Assembly: GCF_001989615.1 (NCBI RefSeq)
Contig: NZ_CP019067.1
Span: forward strand, 2,542,001 to 2,606,000
From: Halorientalis sp. IM1011
GTDB lineage: Archaea > Halobacteriota > Halobacteria > Halobacteriales > Haloarculaceae
Direction: 5' to 3'
Length of the DNA: 64,000 nt
The notes beneath the pieces were generated by a model. That model was given only the letters and a program-made list of their open reading frames with translations, did no database searches and was not told the DNA's origin. This document shows, in pieces, positions 1 through 9,451 of the stretch. How positions within the stretch are numbered: position 1 is the first letter of the stretch; each line of letters begins with the position of its first letter. The position numbers were made by a program, and so were the translations under genes.

Positions 1-422
1 ACCGAGCCCAGTCCCACCTGCCGGACGAGGCCGACGAGTCCGCCGACGAAGTCGATCTTCTCGCCCAGTCCGGCGATGGCAGCGATGTACTCGCCGAATC
101 CGACCATGTAGAAGGCGGAGGCGAAGGCCAGCCCGAGCCAGTTGGCCCAGCCGGCGATCGAGCCGAACAGGGGGCCCAGTGCGTGGTTGACGTAGTAGTA
201 CGCGCCGCCCGATTTGGGCATCGCGGTCCCGAGTTCGCTGGCCGATAAGGCCGTGAGCAGGGCGATCCCACCGCCGACGAGGAAGGCGACGACGGCGAAG
301 GATCCGGACAGCTGGATCGCGTCGCCCGGCAACACGAAGATGCCCGCGCCGATCATTGTCCCGACGCCGATGGTCAGCGCGGCCAGCGGCCCCAGGTCCT
401 TGGCGAGTTCCTCGTCGCTCAT
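1..422 (-). CDS. APC-superfamily amino acid permease, N-terminal part
   Basis: Inner-membrane amino acid/polyamine-type transporter, only the first ~140 residues of which lie in the window. The reading frame is open to base 1, so the gene is cut by the window edge and not broken. After a short acidic start (MSDEELAKDLG) comes the TM1 motif GVGTMIGAGIF, the backbone-binding helix break of the APC fold, followed by further hydrophobic segments with glycine/serine-rich turns and a GGAYYYV segment typical of TM3. The ATG overlaps the stop of the upstream UspA gene (ATGA), so the two are translationally coupled. A permease plus UspA pair is common in haloarchaea. The substrate cannot be read from this fragment. 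Confidence 0.85.
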   Translation of the reverse strand, partial: MSDEELAKDLGPLAALTIGVGTMIGAGIFVLPGDAIQLSGSFAVVAFLVGGGIALLTALSASELGTAMPKSGGAYYYVNHALGPLFGSIAGWANWLGLAFASAFYMVGFGEYIAAIAGLGEKIDFVGGLVGLVRQVGLGS

Positions 423-853
423 CCATCCCCTCCGTCGGTCTCCTCGTCAGGGAGGACCACGACGGGCCGATCCGTCTCGGTGATCAGGTCCAGCGCCACG
501 TCGCCGGTCAACAACTGGACCCACCGGCTCCCGCCCCGCGGCGTGAAGACGATAGCCGTCGCGTCGATCTCGTCGGCCACGTCGAAGATCGTCTCGGCCA
601 CGTCCGTGCCGTAGGCGATCTCGGTCTCGACGCCCTCGCCCAGTTCCTCGCGGACGACGGCGAAGATCTTCTCGGCCTCCTCCTCGCGCTGTTCGACGGA
701 GGCCTTGTCGACAGCGCCGCCGGCCTTCTCGATCACGTGGACGGCGACGACGCGGTCGGCGTCTGCTCCGTACGAATCGAACGCTCGCGCGGTGGTCCGT
801 GCGTCATCCCTGCTCGCGACCGGCAGGAGGACCCGATCGAAGAGGTCGGTCAT
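419..853 (-). CDS. UspA-family universal stress protein
   Basis: Cytoplasmic alpha/beta nucleotide-binding protein of about 144 residues, the normal single-Usp length. It starts with the typical FDRVLLPVA strand, and near the C-terminus has PRGGSRWVQLLTGDVA, a variant of the G-2x-G-9x-G ATP-loop, then PVVVLP. I chose the ATG at 853 (MTDLFDR) over one seven codons upstream because the Usp fold begins there. Its stop overlaps the ATG of the APC permease, so a regulatory or energy-sensing role for that transporter is likely. This is inference from context. Confidence 0.85.
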   Translation of the reverse strand: MTDLFDRVLLPVASRDDARTTARAFDSYGADADRVVAVHVIEKAGGAVDKASVEQREEEAEKIFAVVREELGEGVETEIAYGTDVAETIFDVADEIDATAIVFTPRGGSRWVQLLTGDVALDLITETDRPVVVLPDEETDGGDG

Positions 854-1054
854 CGTGGTCCGTCCGCGCGCCACCGTTCGGTCGGTCCGATTCCCCTTTC
901 TCGTGACCGAATCCGTCCCATCATGTGCGGGACTGATAGTCGACCGACCTTAACTTCTCGGACATGCGGTCTCGACTGCGGGACCGGAGGAAGGGAAATT
1001 CTCTTGAGTAGCCCGCCGGAAGGGACTCCCAATGACGGGTGCTGGTGATCGACC

Positions 1055-2386
1055 GTGCGGGTAATCATCGTCGGCGCGGGGCAGGTCGGTTCGAGTATCG
1101 CGGCCAGCCTCGCGTCCGATCACGACGTGGTGGTGATCGACACCGATCCCGCGCGCGTAGACGAACTCACCTACTCACACGACGTGCTCCCGATCGAGGG
1201 CGACGGGACGGATCTGGACACGCTCGAAGAGGCGGGCGTGGGCGGGGCGGACATGCTCATCGCCAGCACGGACAGCGACGAGACGAACATCGTCACCTGC
1301 GGCGTGTCGGCCATCGTCGGCGACCCCTTCACAATCGCCCGGGTGAAACAACCGCAGTACCTCCGCGCCTGGGAGCAGCGTCGCGGGGCCTTCGACGTGG
1401 ACTTCATGGTCTGTACGGACCTGCTGGCGGCCAAATCCATCGTCGGCGTGATCGGCCTCGCGACGGCCCAGGACGTGGACATGTTCGCCGACGGGCTGGT
1501 CCAGATGACCGAGTTCGAGATCCCGGCGGAGAGTCCGGTGGCCGGCCAGACCGTCGCGGAGGCCGACCGCTTCGACTCGCTGACCTTCGCCGCCATCCTC
1601 CGGGACGACGAGGTCCTCGTCCCGACGGGTGAGACGGTCATCGAGGCCGACGACGACGTCGTCGCGATCGGGAGTCCCGAGAGCATGCGCGAGTTCAGCA
1701 CCGCGGTCGCGCCGCAGGCGGACGAGGCCAACGACGTGGTGGTCGTCGGCGGTGGCGAGATCGGGTATCAGGTCGCGCGCCTGCTGGAAGAGAGCGGATA
1801 CAAGCCCCGACTGTTCGAGCGCGACGAGGGCCGCGCCCGCTGGCTCGCCGAGAACCTCCCGAACACGACGGTCCTCAACGGGGACGCAACGGATCAGGAA
1901 CTGCTCGAACGCGAGAGCGTCGGTAAGGCGGACGTGCTGGTCTCGGCGCTGGACAACGACCAGAAGAACCTCCTCTCGACGCTCATCGCCAAGCGGATGG
2001 GGACGGCACGGACCGTCGCGGTCGTCAACACCGGCGAGTTCACGGAACTGTTCGAGGCCGTCGGGGTCGACGTGGCGGTCAGTCCGCGCGAGGCGACCGC
2101 CGAGGAGATCACCCGGTTCACCCGGGCGCGCCGCGCCGAGAACGTCGCCATCATCGAGGGCGACTGCGCCGAGGTCATCGAACTGGAGGTCGACGCCGAG
2201 AGCGCGCTCGTGGATCGCCCGATCCAGGAGTCGATGGCAGAACTCCCCGACGGGGTGGTCGTCGGGGCGATCACGCGGGGCCACTCGCTCATCAAACCGC
2301 GTGGTGACACCGTGATCGAGCGGGGCGACCACGTCGTCGTGTTCAGCGACGCCGACGCGCTCTCGGAAGTGACCGAGAAACTGTGA
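1055..2386 (+). CDS. trkA: TrkA: NAD-binding regulatory subunit of Trk K+ uptake
   Basis: Cytoplasmic gating-ring subunit of the Trk potassium transporter, 443 residues. Two RCK units are visible, each a Rossmann TrkA-N domain followed by a TrkA-C domain: the first dinucleotide motif is GAGQVG (residues 7-12), the second GGGEIG (about residue 233). Each strand-2 acidic residue that binds the ribose of NAD is present (VVIDTD, RLFERD). The start is GTG, confirmed because the Rossmann strand begins immediately (VRVIIVGAG). Its stop overlaps the GTG of trkH by four bases (GTGA), so this is an operon. K+ uptake is central for a salt-in halophile. Confidence 0.93.
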   Translation: MRVIIVGAGQVGSSIAASLASDHDVVVIDTDPARVDELTYSHDVLPIEGDGTDLDTLEEAGVGGADMLIASTDSDETNIVTCGVSAIVGDPFTIARVKQPQYLRAWEQRRGAFDVDFMVCTDLLAAKSIVGVIGLATAQDVDMFADGLVQMTEFEIPAESPVAGQTVAEADRFDSLTFAAILRDDEVLVPTGETVIEADDDVVAIGSPESMREFSTAVAPQADEANDVVVVGGGEIGYQVARLLEESGYKPRLFERDEGRARWLAENLPNTTVLNGDATDQELLERESVGKADVLVSALDNDQKNLLSTLIAKRMGTARTVAVVNTGEFTELFEAVGVDVAVSPREATAEEITRFTRARRAENVAIIEGDCAEVIELEVDAESALVDRPIQESMAELPDGVVVGAITRGHSLIKPRGDTVIERGDHVVVFSDADALSEVTEKL

Positions 2387-3876
2387 GCCCCGTTGCGGTC
2401 GACTGGCGGACGAGCGCGACACTCATCGGCACGGTGCTGAAGGCCCTGACCCTGCCACTGGCCGCGACCGCTGCCGTCGCAGCGTGGTACGGCGAGGCGG
2501 TCGTCCCGTTCCTGATTCCACTCGTGTTGACGATTTCTGCCGGCTTCTCGCTGGAACGGTTCGACCGGCGCGACCTCGGACTCAGGGAGTCGTACCTGAT
2601 GGTCGCGCTGACGTGGCTGGCCATCGCGCTCGTCGGTGCGATCCCGTTCGTCCTCGCCGGCCAGGGCGTGCTAGCCGATCCCGTGAACGCGATGTTCGAG
2701 TCGATGAGCGGCGTCACGACCACCGGGGCGACGGTGATCGACTCCTTCGACGCCCACGGGAAGTCGATCCACCTCTGGCGGTCGCTGCTCCAGTGGATGG
2801 GTGGGCTCGGTATACTCGTGCTCGCCGTGGCCGTCCTCTCACAGATCTCGGTCGGTGGCGCACAGCTCATGGAGACCGAGACACAGACCCAGGATCTCAC
2901 GAAACTCACGCCACGGATCGAGGAGACGGCGCGACTCCTCGGGATGATCTACGTCGGCCTGACGGCGCTGATGGTGCTGTCGTGGCTGGCCCTGCACGCG
3001 GCCGGGCTGGCCCCGAACGTGACGGTGTATCAGGCGGTGGCCCACGCCTTCACCGCGGTCTCGACGGCCGGTTTCTCTCCCCAGCCTGCGAGTCTCGGCT
3101 ACTTCTCCCCGGCGGTCCAGTGGGTGACGATCCTGTTCATGTTCACCGGTGCGACGAACTTCGTCCTCCTCTATTTCCTGCTCAAGGGGGATCCGAGCCG
3201 GCTCAGAGAGAGCGACGAGTTCCAGTTTTACCTCGCGATCGTCCTCGGGGCGGCCGGGCTGACCGCCGTCTTTCTGGCCGGCGGCGGGCAGTTCGACCGC
3301 GTCGAACCGCTGGCCCGGCACGCGCTCTTTCAGGTCGTCTCCATCGTCACGACGACGGGCTATGCGACGGTCGACTTCAACCTGTGGTCGGCGGGCGCGA
3401 AGCACATCCTGTTCCTGGGGATGTTCGTCGGCGGGATGGCCGGCAGCACGACCTGCTCGATCAAGACGCTGCGCTGGCTGGTCGTCGTCAAGTCACTGCG
3501 GCGGGACCTGTTTACGGAGATTCACCCCGAGGCGATCCGCCCCGTCCGGCTCAGCGGGTCCTCGGTCGACGAGGAGACGATCAAGGACATCTACGCGTAC
3601 GTCCTCCTGAGTCTCGTCATCTTCGCCCTGCTGACGGTCTTCGTCGTCACCGACGCGACCCGGGTGGCCGGCGGCGTCGGCGAGTTCGAGGCGATGGGTG
3701 CGGCCGCCTCGACCTTCCTCAACATCGGGCCGGCCTTCGGTGCCGCCGGCCCCTACGGGAGCTACCTTCACTTCCCGGACACGACGAAACTGGCGATGAT
3801 CGTCCTGATGTGGGTGGGCCGCATCGAGATCATCCCCGTTCTGGTGATCCTGACGCCCGCGTACTGGCGGTCCTGA
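2383..3876 (+). CDS. trkH: TrkH-family potassium transporter, first copy
   Basis: Membrane-embedded K+-translocating subunit, 497 residues, with about ten hydrophobic spans arranged as four M1-P-M2 repeats. Selectivity-filter-like loops can be seen: SGVTTTGAT (about residue 105), STAGFSPQ (about residue 228), TTTGYATVDF (about residue 323) and LNIGPAFG (about residue 447), each with the conserved filter glycine. The start is GTG inside the end of trkA. The first residues already enter a hydrophobic helix (TSATLIGTVLKAL), as in the family. Works with the TrkA encoded just upstream. One oddity is the segment GSTTCSIKTLRW, where the second TrkH has GSTGGGIKVVRW: the glycine pair is replaced by Thr-Cys. 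Confidence 0.92.
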   Translation: MSPVAVDWRTSATLIGTVLKALTLPLAATAAVAAWYGEAVVPFLIPLVLTISAGFSLERFDRRDLGLRESYLMVALTWLAIALVGAIPFVLAGQGVLADPVNAMFESMSGVTTTGATVIDSFDAHGKSIHLWRSLLQWMGGLGILVLAVAVLSQISVGGAQLMETETQTQDLTKLTPRIEETARLLGMIYVGLTALMVLSWLALHAAGLAPNVTVYQAVAHAFTAVSTAGFSPQPASLGYFSPAVQWVTILFMFTGATNFVLLYFLLKGDPSRLRESDEFQFYLAIVLGAAGLTAVFLAGGGQFDRVEPLARHALFQVVSIVTTTGYATVDFNLWSAGAKHILFLGMFVGGMAGSTTCSIKTLRWLVVVKSLRRDLFTEIHPEAIRPVRLSGSSVDEETIKDIYAYVLLSLVIFALLTVFVVTDATRVAGGVGEFEAMGAAASTFLNIGPAFGAAGPYGSYLHFPDTTKLAMIVLMWVGRIEIIPVLVILTPAYWRS

Positions 3877-3919
3877 CGGAGACCTGACCCCGGGGCGGTC
3901 GGCCCAAGCCGATGGATTC

Positions 3920-5512
3920 ATGTCGACCTGTCGAGTGACGGCAGACGTGTCTCGCGTCACGTCACGCGTTCCGGGGACGCCCTTCGAGTGGCGCGCGAGT
4001 CTGAGCCTCCTCGGGACCGTCGTCAAGTTCTTCTCGCTGACGATGCTGTTGCCGCTGCTCGTCGCGGTCGTCTACCGCGAGGACGTCTGGGTCTTCGCGG
4101 TCTCGCTGGTAATCGGTGTGACCGCGGGGCTGGCGCTGGAACGACTCGACTCGGACCCGGACCTCGGAGCCCGGGAAGCGCTCCTGCTCGTCTCGCTGTC
4201 GTGGCTGGCCGCCGCGGTCGTCGCGGCGATTCCCTTCTTCCTCGCGGGGCAGGGGACCGCTTCGACGCTCGCGAACCCCGTCAACGCGCTGTTCGAGGCG
4301 ACCAGCGGCGTGACGACGACCGGCGCGACGGTACTGGGACAGATCGGACTGGAGCGCCACTCCCACGCCGTCATGCTGTGGCGACAGCTCATCCAGTGGC
4401 TCGGCGGCATGGGGATCATCGTGCTGATGATCGCCATCCTCCCCGAGGTCGCGGTCAACGGCGCGCAGTTGATGCAAAACGAGGCCCCCGGGCCGGAACT
4501 GCAGAAGCTCACGCCCCGGATCGCCGAGACCGCGCGGGCGCTGTGGCTCATCTACGTCGGGTTCACCCTCCTGTTGATGCTGTTGCTCTACGGCCTGAGC
4601 TTCACCGAATTCGCGCCGCGGATGGACCTCTACAACGCCATCGCGCACGGCTTCTCGACGCTGCCGACCGGCGGGTTCTCCCCGCAGGCCCAGAGCATCG
4701 CGTACTTCAGCGCGGTCGTGCAGTGGGTGTTCATCCCCTTCATGGTCGTCGCCGGGGTCAACTTCGCGCTGTTCTGGCACGTCCTCCGGGGCGAGTTCGA
4801 CGCGATCTTCGAGAACACCGAGTTTCGCGCGTACGTGGGTGCGATCGCGGTCGTCGTCGCCGTGCTGGCGTTCGTCCTCTATCGCGGCGCGGCCCCCGCA
4901 CTCGGTGATCTGGGCGGCGCGACCGACGGCGTCGCCGAGAACGCACTGCGGCAGGCGGCGTTCCAGATCGCGTCCCTGTTGAATTCGACGGGGTTCGCCA
5001 CGTCGAACTTCGCCGAGTGGGACACCCACGGGAAGATGATCCTGCTGTTCGCGATGTTCATCGGTGGCTCGGCCGGGTCGACCGGTGGTGGGATCAAGGT
5101 GGTCCGCTGGCTGGTGACGATCAAGGCCCTCCGCCGGGAACTGTACACGACCGCCCGACCCGACGTGGTTCAGCCGGTCAAACTCGGCGGGAACGTCGTC
5201 GACGAGGATGCGGTCCGGGGCATCCTGGTGTTCACCGTGCTGTACTTCGTCCTCATGGGTGTCTCGGCGGTGTTCCTCAGTCTCGACGCGGCCCGGATCG
5301 GCTTCGACATCTCGACGCTTGAGGCGTTCAGCGCGGCACTGGCGACCATCGGGAACATCGGTCCCGGATTCGGCGTGGTCGGTCCGTTCGGGAGCTATCT
5401 GGAATTCTCGCCCGTCTCGAAGCTCTGGATGACGTTCCTGATGTGGATCGGGCGGCTCGAAATCGTCCCAGTACTCGCCCTCTTCGTCATCACCCTCGAA
5501 GACGGCGCCTGA
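3920..5512 (+). CDS. trkH: TrkH-family potassium transporter, second copy
   Basis: Second K+-translocating subunit, 530 residues, homologous along its length to the gene before it but clearly diverged. Filter loops are SGVTTTGATVLG, LPTGGFSPQ, NSTGFATSNF and GNIGPGFG. The canonical GSAGSTGGGIKV segment is present. It follows the first trkH by 43 bases in the same direction, so probably one transcription unit with a single trkA serving two pores. The ATG at 3920 gives a short polar N-terminal extension (about 20 residues) before the first helix. A GTG a few codons downstream (VTADVSRV) is a possible alternative. Confidence 0.92.
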   Translation: MSTCRVTADVSRVTSRVPGTPFEWRASLSLLGTVVKFFSLTMLLPLLVAVVYREDVWVFAVSLVIGVTAGLALERLDSDPDLGAREALLLVSLSWLAAAVVAAIPFFLAGQGTASTLANPVNALFEATSGVTTTGATVLGQIGLERHSHAVMLWRQLIQWLGGMGIIVLMIAILPEVAVNGAQLMQNEAPGPELQKLTPRIAETARALWLIYVGFTLLLMLLLYGLSFTEFAPRMDLYNAIAHGFSTLPTGGFSPQAQSIAYFSAVVQWVFIPFMVVAGVNFALFWHVLRGEFDAIFENTEFRAYVGAIAVVVAVLAFVLYRGAAPALGDLGGATDGVAENALRQAAFQIASLLNSTGFATSNFAEWDTHGKMILLFAMFIGGSAGSTGGGIKVVRWLVTIKALRRELYTTARPDVVQPVKLGGNVVDEDAVRGILVFTVLYFVLMGVSAVFLSLDAARIGFDISTLEAFSAALATIGNIGPGFGVVGPFGSYLEFSPVSKLWMTFLMWIGRLEIVPVLALFVITLEDGA

Positions 5513-5518
5513 CTCCCG

Positions 5519-5929
5519 TCACTTCTCGACCCGGAGGTCGTACCCCTCCGATCGCTCGAACACGTCGAGAAACAGGCGATCCAGAAAGTCCGCGGCGTGT
5601 TTCGGGTCCGCGATGGCCGAGCAGTGAATCTCACCGTCGGGGGCTTTGCGCGTGGCTGGCTGGGCGATCTTGAAGACGTGGAAGTCCTCGAGCAGGGCGT
5701 CCAGCCGGTCGCGTTCGTCGCCGTCGACCCACACTGTAATCTCGCGGTCGCGGTACTCGACGGCCGGCCGGTCGTCGGAGGGGGTGGACCCGCTGTCCGC
5801 GGCCTCGTCGCCGCTCGACGAACCGGCGACGAACCGGACGGGCGACTCGCTGCCGGCTTTGCGGTGGGCGACGATGGCCTTCGCGATGGCCGTCCGTCTC
5901 TCGGCCGCGTCGCTCCCCTCGGCGGTCAT
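5519..5929 (-). CDS. hypothetical haloarchaeal protein
   Basis: Acidic cytoplasmic protein of about 136 residues with no membrane span or signal. The N-terminal half is Ser/Asp/Ala-rich and probably disordered (RRTAIAKAIVAHRKAGSES, then GSSSGDEAADSGS). The C-terminal half looks folded: REITVWVDGDERDRLDALLEDF, then SAIADPKHAADFLDRLFLDVFE. I do not recognise the family. The ATG at 5929 (MTAEGSD) was preferred to one nine codons upstream. It is convergent with trkH, with stops six bases apart, and divergent from adk. Confidence 0.6.
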   Translation of the reverse strand: MTAEGSDAAERRTAIAKAIVAHRKAGSESPVRFVAGSSSGDEAADSGSTPSDDRPAVEYRDREITVWVDGDERDRLDALLEDFHVFKIAQPATRKAPDGEIHCSAIADPKHAADFLDRLFLDVFERSEGYDLRVEK

Positions 5930-6035
5930 ACCGGAATCGAGGACGGCCAGGGACAAAAGCGGGGTCCTTCGTGGAGGTCGGGGTGGTCAACTCGAGAGCA
6001 ACAGGTAGAAGTTCCGTGGTGGAGAAGCCGAGCAC

Positions 6036-6683
6036 ATGGCAGACGCACACGTGTTGATTCTGGGACCGCCGGGCGCAGGCAAGGGGACACAGAGCAGCCG
6101 CATCGCCGAGCGGTTCGACGTGGAACACGTCACCACCGGGGACGCGCTGCGGGCGAACAAGGACATGGACATCTCGGACATGGACACCGAGTACGACACG
6201 CCCCGCGAGTACATGGAGGCGGGTGACCTCGTGCCCGACGCCGTCGTGAACGCCATCGTCGAGGAGGCGCTCCAGAGCGCGGACGGCTACGTGCTGGACG
6301 GCTACCCGCGCAACATGGAGCAGGCCGACGAACTCGAAGACATGACCGACCTCGACGTGATCCTCTCGCTTTCGGTCAGCCGCGAGGAACTCGTCGACCG
6401 GCTGACCGGCCGCCGGGTCTGTGACGACTGCGGGACGAACTTCCACGTCGAGTTCGACCAGCCCGAGGAAGAGGGCGTCTGTGACGAGTGTGGTGGGGAG
6501 TTGATCCAGCGTGACGACGACAACGAGGAGTCGGTGAACAACCGCCTCGACGTGTTCGAGGACAACACCGCGCCCGTCATCGACCACTACCGCGACCACG
6601 ACGGCTTCGTCGAGATCGACGGCGAACAGACTCCCGACGAGGTGTGGGCGGACATCGAGGACGCCATCGAAGCGCAGAGCTGA
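6036..6683 (+). CDS. adk: adenylate kinase
   Basis: Catalyses AMP + ATP = 2 ADP in the cytoplasm. 215 residues, the long zinc-lid type. The P-loop GPPGAGKG lies at residues 10-17, the AMP-binding stretch [10 protein letters not shown] follows, then [13 protein letters not shown] and the LID domain with four cysteines (VCDDCGTNF and VCDECGG) that bind structural zinc. The C-terminal [20 protein letters not shown] carries the usual arginine. In archaea adk sits after secY at the end of the ribosomal superoperon and before the DUF106, cmk and cbf5 genes, which is the order seen here. Confidence 0.97.
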   Translation: MADAHVLILGPPGAGKGTQSSRIAERFDVEHVTTGDALRANKDMDISDMDTEYDTPREYMEAGDLVPDAVVNAIVEEALQSADGYVLDGYPRNMEQADELEDMTDLDVILSLSVSREELVDRLTGRRVCDDCGTNFHVEFDQPEEEGVCDECGGELIQRDDDNEESVNNRLDVFEDNTAPVIDHYRDHDGFVEIDGEQTPDEVWADIEDAIEAQS

Positions 6684-6762
6684 CCGGATCGACGCCGTCG
6701 GCCGGTCGTTTTCCGAGGACAGAGTAAAAGCTTGATTAGCGGTGGTGCCTAGAGTCCCGACA

Positions 6763-7653
6763 ATGCCACGTACCGCCGAGAAAGTAGAGTCGCTCGCCCG
6801 CGAGGACGGCGAGTTGCTGGACGCGCTCGAGGTCGTGCTCGACGCCGCCGAGTCCGAGGGGACCGTCGAGTGGAGCGACGTCAGCGACGAGATGACCAGC
6901 GGCCAGTGGGGTCGCCTCATCGAGAAGGGCCTGCTGGTCGACGCCGACGGATCCGGGTTCGTCGTCGACGACCCCGACGGCGTCCGCGACGCGCTCTCCG
7001 ACGACGAGGTGAGCGATGCGGCCGCCGACGGCGACGAGGAGTCCTCGTGGTCGAGCTACGACAAACTGGCCGGTGTCGGTGCGCTGGGGATGATGGCAGG
7101 CTACTCGCTGCCGTCGGTCCGCAACGTCATCGGCGGGACGCTCGACGTTCTATTCGGGCCGCTGGAAGCGATGCTCCCCTTCTACGTCGTCGTCATGGTG
7201 CTCGCCATGCTCACGGGCCTGTACTCGACGCTGTTGCAGGCCAACCTGATGGACATGGACAAGATGAGCGAGTACCAGGAGCAGATGCAGGAGATTCAGG
7301 AGCGCCGCAAGGACGCCAAGGAACGCGGCGACGAGGAAGCGCTGGACCGCATACAGCAGGAACAGATGGACGCCATGGGCGACCAGATGGGGATGTTCAA
7401 AGAGCAGATCCGACCGATGGTCTGGATCATGCTGCTCACCATCCCCGTGTTCCTGTGGATGTACTGGATGCTGCTCTCGCCCAGCCAGTCGATCCACCCC
7501 CAGACGATCACGCTGCCGCTGATCGGAACGACGAGCTGGACGGAGGGTGTTCTCGGCCCGCTGCAGGCCTGGATCCTCTGGTACTTCCTCTGCTCGATGG
7601 GCTTCACCCAGATCATCCGGAAGTCGCTGAACATCCAGACGACGCCGACCTGA
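6763..7653 (+). CDS. DUF106 membrane insertase (EMC3/Oxa1 superfamily)
   Basis: Membrane protein of about 296 residues. The first ~95 residues are acidic and soluble and may form a small winged-helix-like unit (GTVEWSDVSDEMTSGQWGRLIEKGLLV). Then come TM helices (about 125-150), a charged coiled-coil hairpin (KMSEYQEQMQEIQERRKDAKERGDEEALD) and two further TM segments. This TM/coiled-coil/TM order is that of the archaeal Get1/EMC3/YidC-like insertases, which help insert membrane proteins. Its place between adk and cmk is the conserved archaeal context. The ATG at 6763 follows a TATA-like AGTAAAAGC at 6723-6731. Confidence 0.85.
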   Translation: MPRTAEKVESLAREDGELLDALEVVLDAAESEGTVEWSDVSDEMTSGQWGRLIEKGLLVDADGSGFVVDDPDGVRDALSDDEVSDAAADGDEESSWSSYDKLAGVGALGMMAGYSLPSVRNVIGGTLDVLFGPLEAMLPFYVVVMVLAMLTGLYSTLLQANLMDMDKMSEYQEQMQEIQERRKDAKERGDEEALDRIQQEQMDAMGDQMGMFKEQIRPMVWIMLLTIPVFLWMYWMLLSPSQSIHPQTITLPLIGTTSWTEGVLGPLQAWILWYFLCSMGFTQIIRKSLNIQTTPT

Positions 7654-7657
7654 GTCC

Positions 7658-8710
7658 TCACCCGTTTTCGACGCTTACGTCTTCGCCGCTGACCAGCGCT
7701 GGGACCACCTCGCGGGCGAAGTGGATCGCCACCACCAGCAGTATCGGCCCCAGAAAGATTCCGTACCAGCCGAAGGCGATCGACGCCAGCACGTACGTCA
7801 ACAGAAGCAGCCCCATGTGAAGACCCCCCTTCGAGAGGTACGATCGGACGAACACGTCCGGAACGAAATCGACGGCGACGAACGTGACGACGACGAAGAC
7901 GACGGGGAACCACAGGCCGGCCTCCGCGCGCAGGCTCCGGACGACCAGCGACAGCGCGTAGGGCACCCAGATCAGCTTCATCCCGACCGCAGGCACCAGC
8001 GTGAAGATACCGGTCAACAGTCCCAGCAGGATCGGAAACCTGATCGCGAGGGGTGCCGGGGCGACGGCCCCGAGTGCGGCGTAGACACCGGTCGCAACGG
8101 CAGCCGTGACGCCGATCACCAGCAGGTTCCCCGTGTAGATGCTCGTCAGGTCGGCGTCGACGCGTTCCGCGAAGGCGACGGATCCCGACGAGTCCCCGAA
8201 CGTGTCGCGGAACCAGTCGGCGATGCGGTCCCCGTCACACAGCAGGTAATACGCCACGGTGACGGCGACGAACAGTCTGATCCCCCACGTCGTCGCGAGG
8301 CCGAGATAGCCCGCGGCCCGGCCCAGGTTGCCACCGAGGAGTCCGAGCAGCGCCTGCGGTTCGGTCAGCGACGCCACGTCGAGATACGGAGCGAGTAGCG
8401 ATCGGTACCGGGCCAGGTTCGCGTGGGCGGCGAAGCGGTCGAGTGCCCGCACGGCTACCAGCCCGGCGTACCCCAGCACAGCTAGGATCGGGACGCCGAC
8501 CAGCCCCAGCGTGACCGCGGCGCTGAGGTCGCTTCGCCCGAACCGCCGCTCGATCGCCCGGTACGCCGGCCGCACCGCGTAGTAGAGGAAGACGCCGACT
8601 GCCAGCGCGCCGACGAACGATACCAGCACGTAGGCGACCAGCGCCGCCACGGCGAGGCCGACGAGCGCCCAGGCCGCCCGCGCACGGCTCACCGTCCATG
8701 ATACCTCCAT
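7658..8710 (-). CDS. AI-2E family (PerM-like) membrane transporter
   Basis: Polytopic membrane protein of 350 residues with about eight hydrophobic spans: two at the N-terminus ([19 protein letters not shown]), a soluble loop from about residue 120 to 200, and a long C-terminal block ending in a glycine-rich pair of helices ([19 protein letters not shown]). This is the layout of the UPF0118/AI-2E family, for which export of various small solutes or Na+(Li+)/H+ exchange has been proposed. The substrate here is unknown. It interrupts the adk-DUF106-cmk-cbf5 series on the opposite strand. The start at 8710 (MEVSW) was chosen because upstream codons are polar and unlike the family. Confidence 0.85.
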   Translation of the reverse strand: MEVSWTVSRARAAWALVGLAVAALVAYVLVSFVGALAVGVFLYYAVRPAYRAIERRFGRSDLSAAVTLGLVGVPILAVLGYAGLVAVRALDRFAAHANLARYRSLLAPYLDVASLTEPQALLGLLGGNLGRAAGYLGLATTWGIRLFVAVTVAYYLLCDGDRIADWFRDTFGDSSGSVAFAERVDADLTSIYTGNLLVIGVTAAVATGVYAALGAVAPAPLAIRFPILLGLLTGIFTLVPAVGMKLIWVPYALSLVVRSLRAEAGLWFPVVFVVVTFVAVDFVPDVFVRSYLSKGGLHMGLLLLTYVLASIAFGWYGIFLGPILLVVAIHFAREVVPALVSGEDVSVENG

Positions 8711-8844
8711 GGATACGGTGAGGGCTGCCACCCCCAAAAGCCCGGGTCTGGAACGGACAGCAGGTCGCCCGGCCGTCGTTCCCCGGCGGTGCAGTTCGCA
8801 GACCAGTGTGGCGGTTCGCCGGGTTTCGGCCGAAGACACAACCT

Positions 8845-8850
8845 CTTTTA
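8845..8850 (+). promoter_or_regulatory. TATA-like box of cmk
   Basis: CTTTTA centred about 26 bases before the cmk ATG, the spacing of a haloarchaeal TATA box for a leaderless transcript. No Shine-Dalgarno is visible between box and start. Confidence 0.5.
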
Positions 8851-8872
8851 CCGCGACCAACGCAGGACTGAT

Positions 8873-9451
8873 ATGCTGATTACCGTCTCCGGCCCCGCGG
8901 GCAGCGGGAAGAGTACGCTCGCCGCGGGACTCGCCGACGCGCTCGGGTACGAGCACGTCAGTGGGGGTGACATCTTCCGCGCGCTCGCCGACGACCGCGG
9001 CTACTCGCTGGTCGAGTTCAACGAACTCGCCGAGGAGGACGACCAGATCGACCGCGATCTGGACCGCCGGCTCCGCGAGACCGCCCGTGAGTCGACCGAG
9101 CTGGTCCTGGAATCGCGACTCGCCGGCTGGATGGCCGCCGAGTACGCCGACCTCCGGGTCTGGCTCGACGCACCCCTCGACGTGCGAGCCGACCGCATCG
9201 CCGACCGGGAGGACAAACCCCTCGACGAGGTGCTCGAAGAGACTCGCGCCCGCGCCGCCAGTGAGGCCCAGCGCTATCGGGAGTACTACAACATCGACAT
9301 CGAGGACCGCTCGATCTACGATTTAACTGTGAACACCGCCCGCTGGGACGCCGACGCCTGCCTCTCGCTCGTGCTGTCGGCCGCCGAGTCCTACGACCCG
9401 GATCCCGACGAGGGTAAATACCCCGTCGAGGGCGTCCGCTACGAGTTCTGA
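8873..9451 (+). CDS. cmk: cytidylate kinase
   Basis: Phosphorylates (d)CMP with ATP. 192 residues, the short archaeal form. P-loop GPAGSGKST at residues 7-15, then [14 protein letters not shown] (the CMP-binding region), [12 protein letters not shown], the lid-like RIADREDKP, and [26 protein letters not shown], a stretch typical of archaeal CMK. The ATG at 8873 begins directly with the first beta strand. The stop overlaps the cbf5 start by one base (TGATG), so the two genes are co-translated. In many archaea ribosomal proteins L34e and L14e lie between cmk and cbf5; they are absent here. Confidence 0.95.
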   Translation: MLITVSGPAGSGKSTLAAGLADALGYEHVSGGDIFRALADDRGYSLVEFNELAEEDDQIDRDLDRRLRETARESTELVLESRLAGWMAAEYADLRVWLDAPLDVRADRIADREDKPLDEVLEETRARAASEAQRYREYYNIDIEDRSIYDLTVNTARWDADACLSLVLSAAESYDPDPDEGKYPVEGVRYEF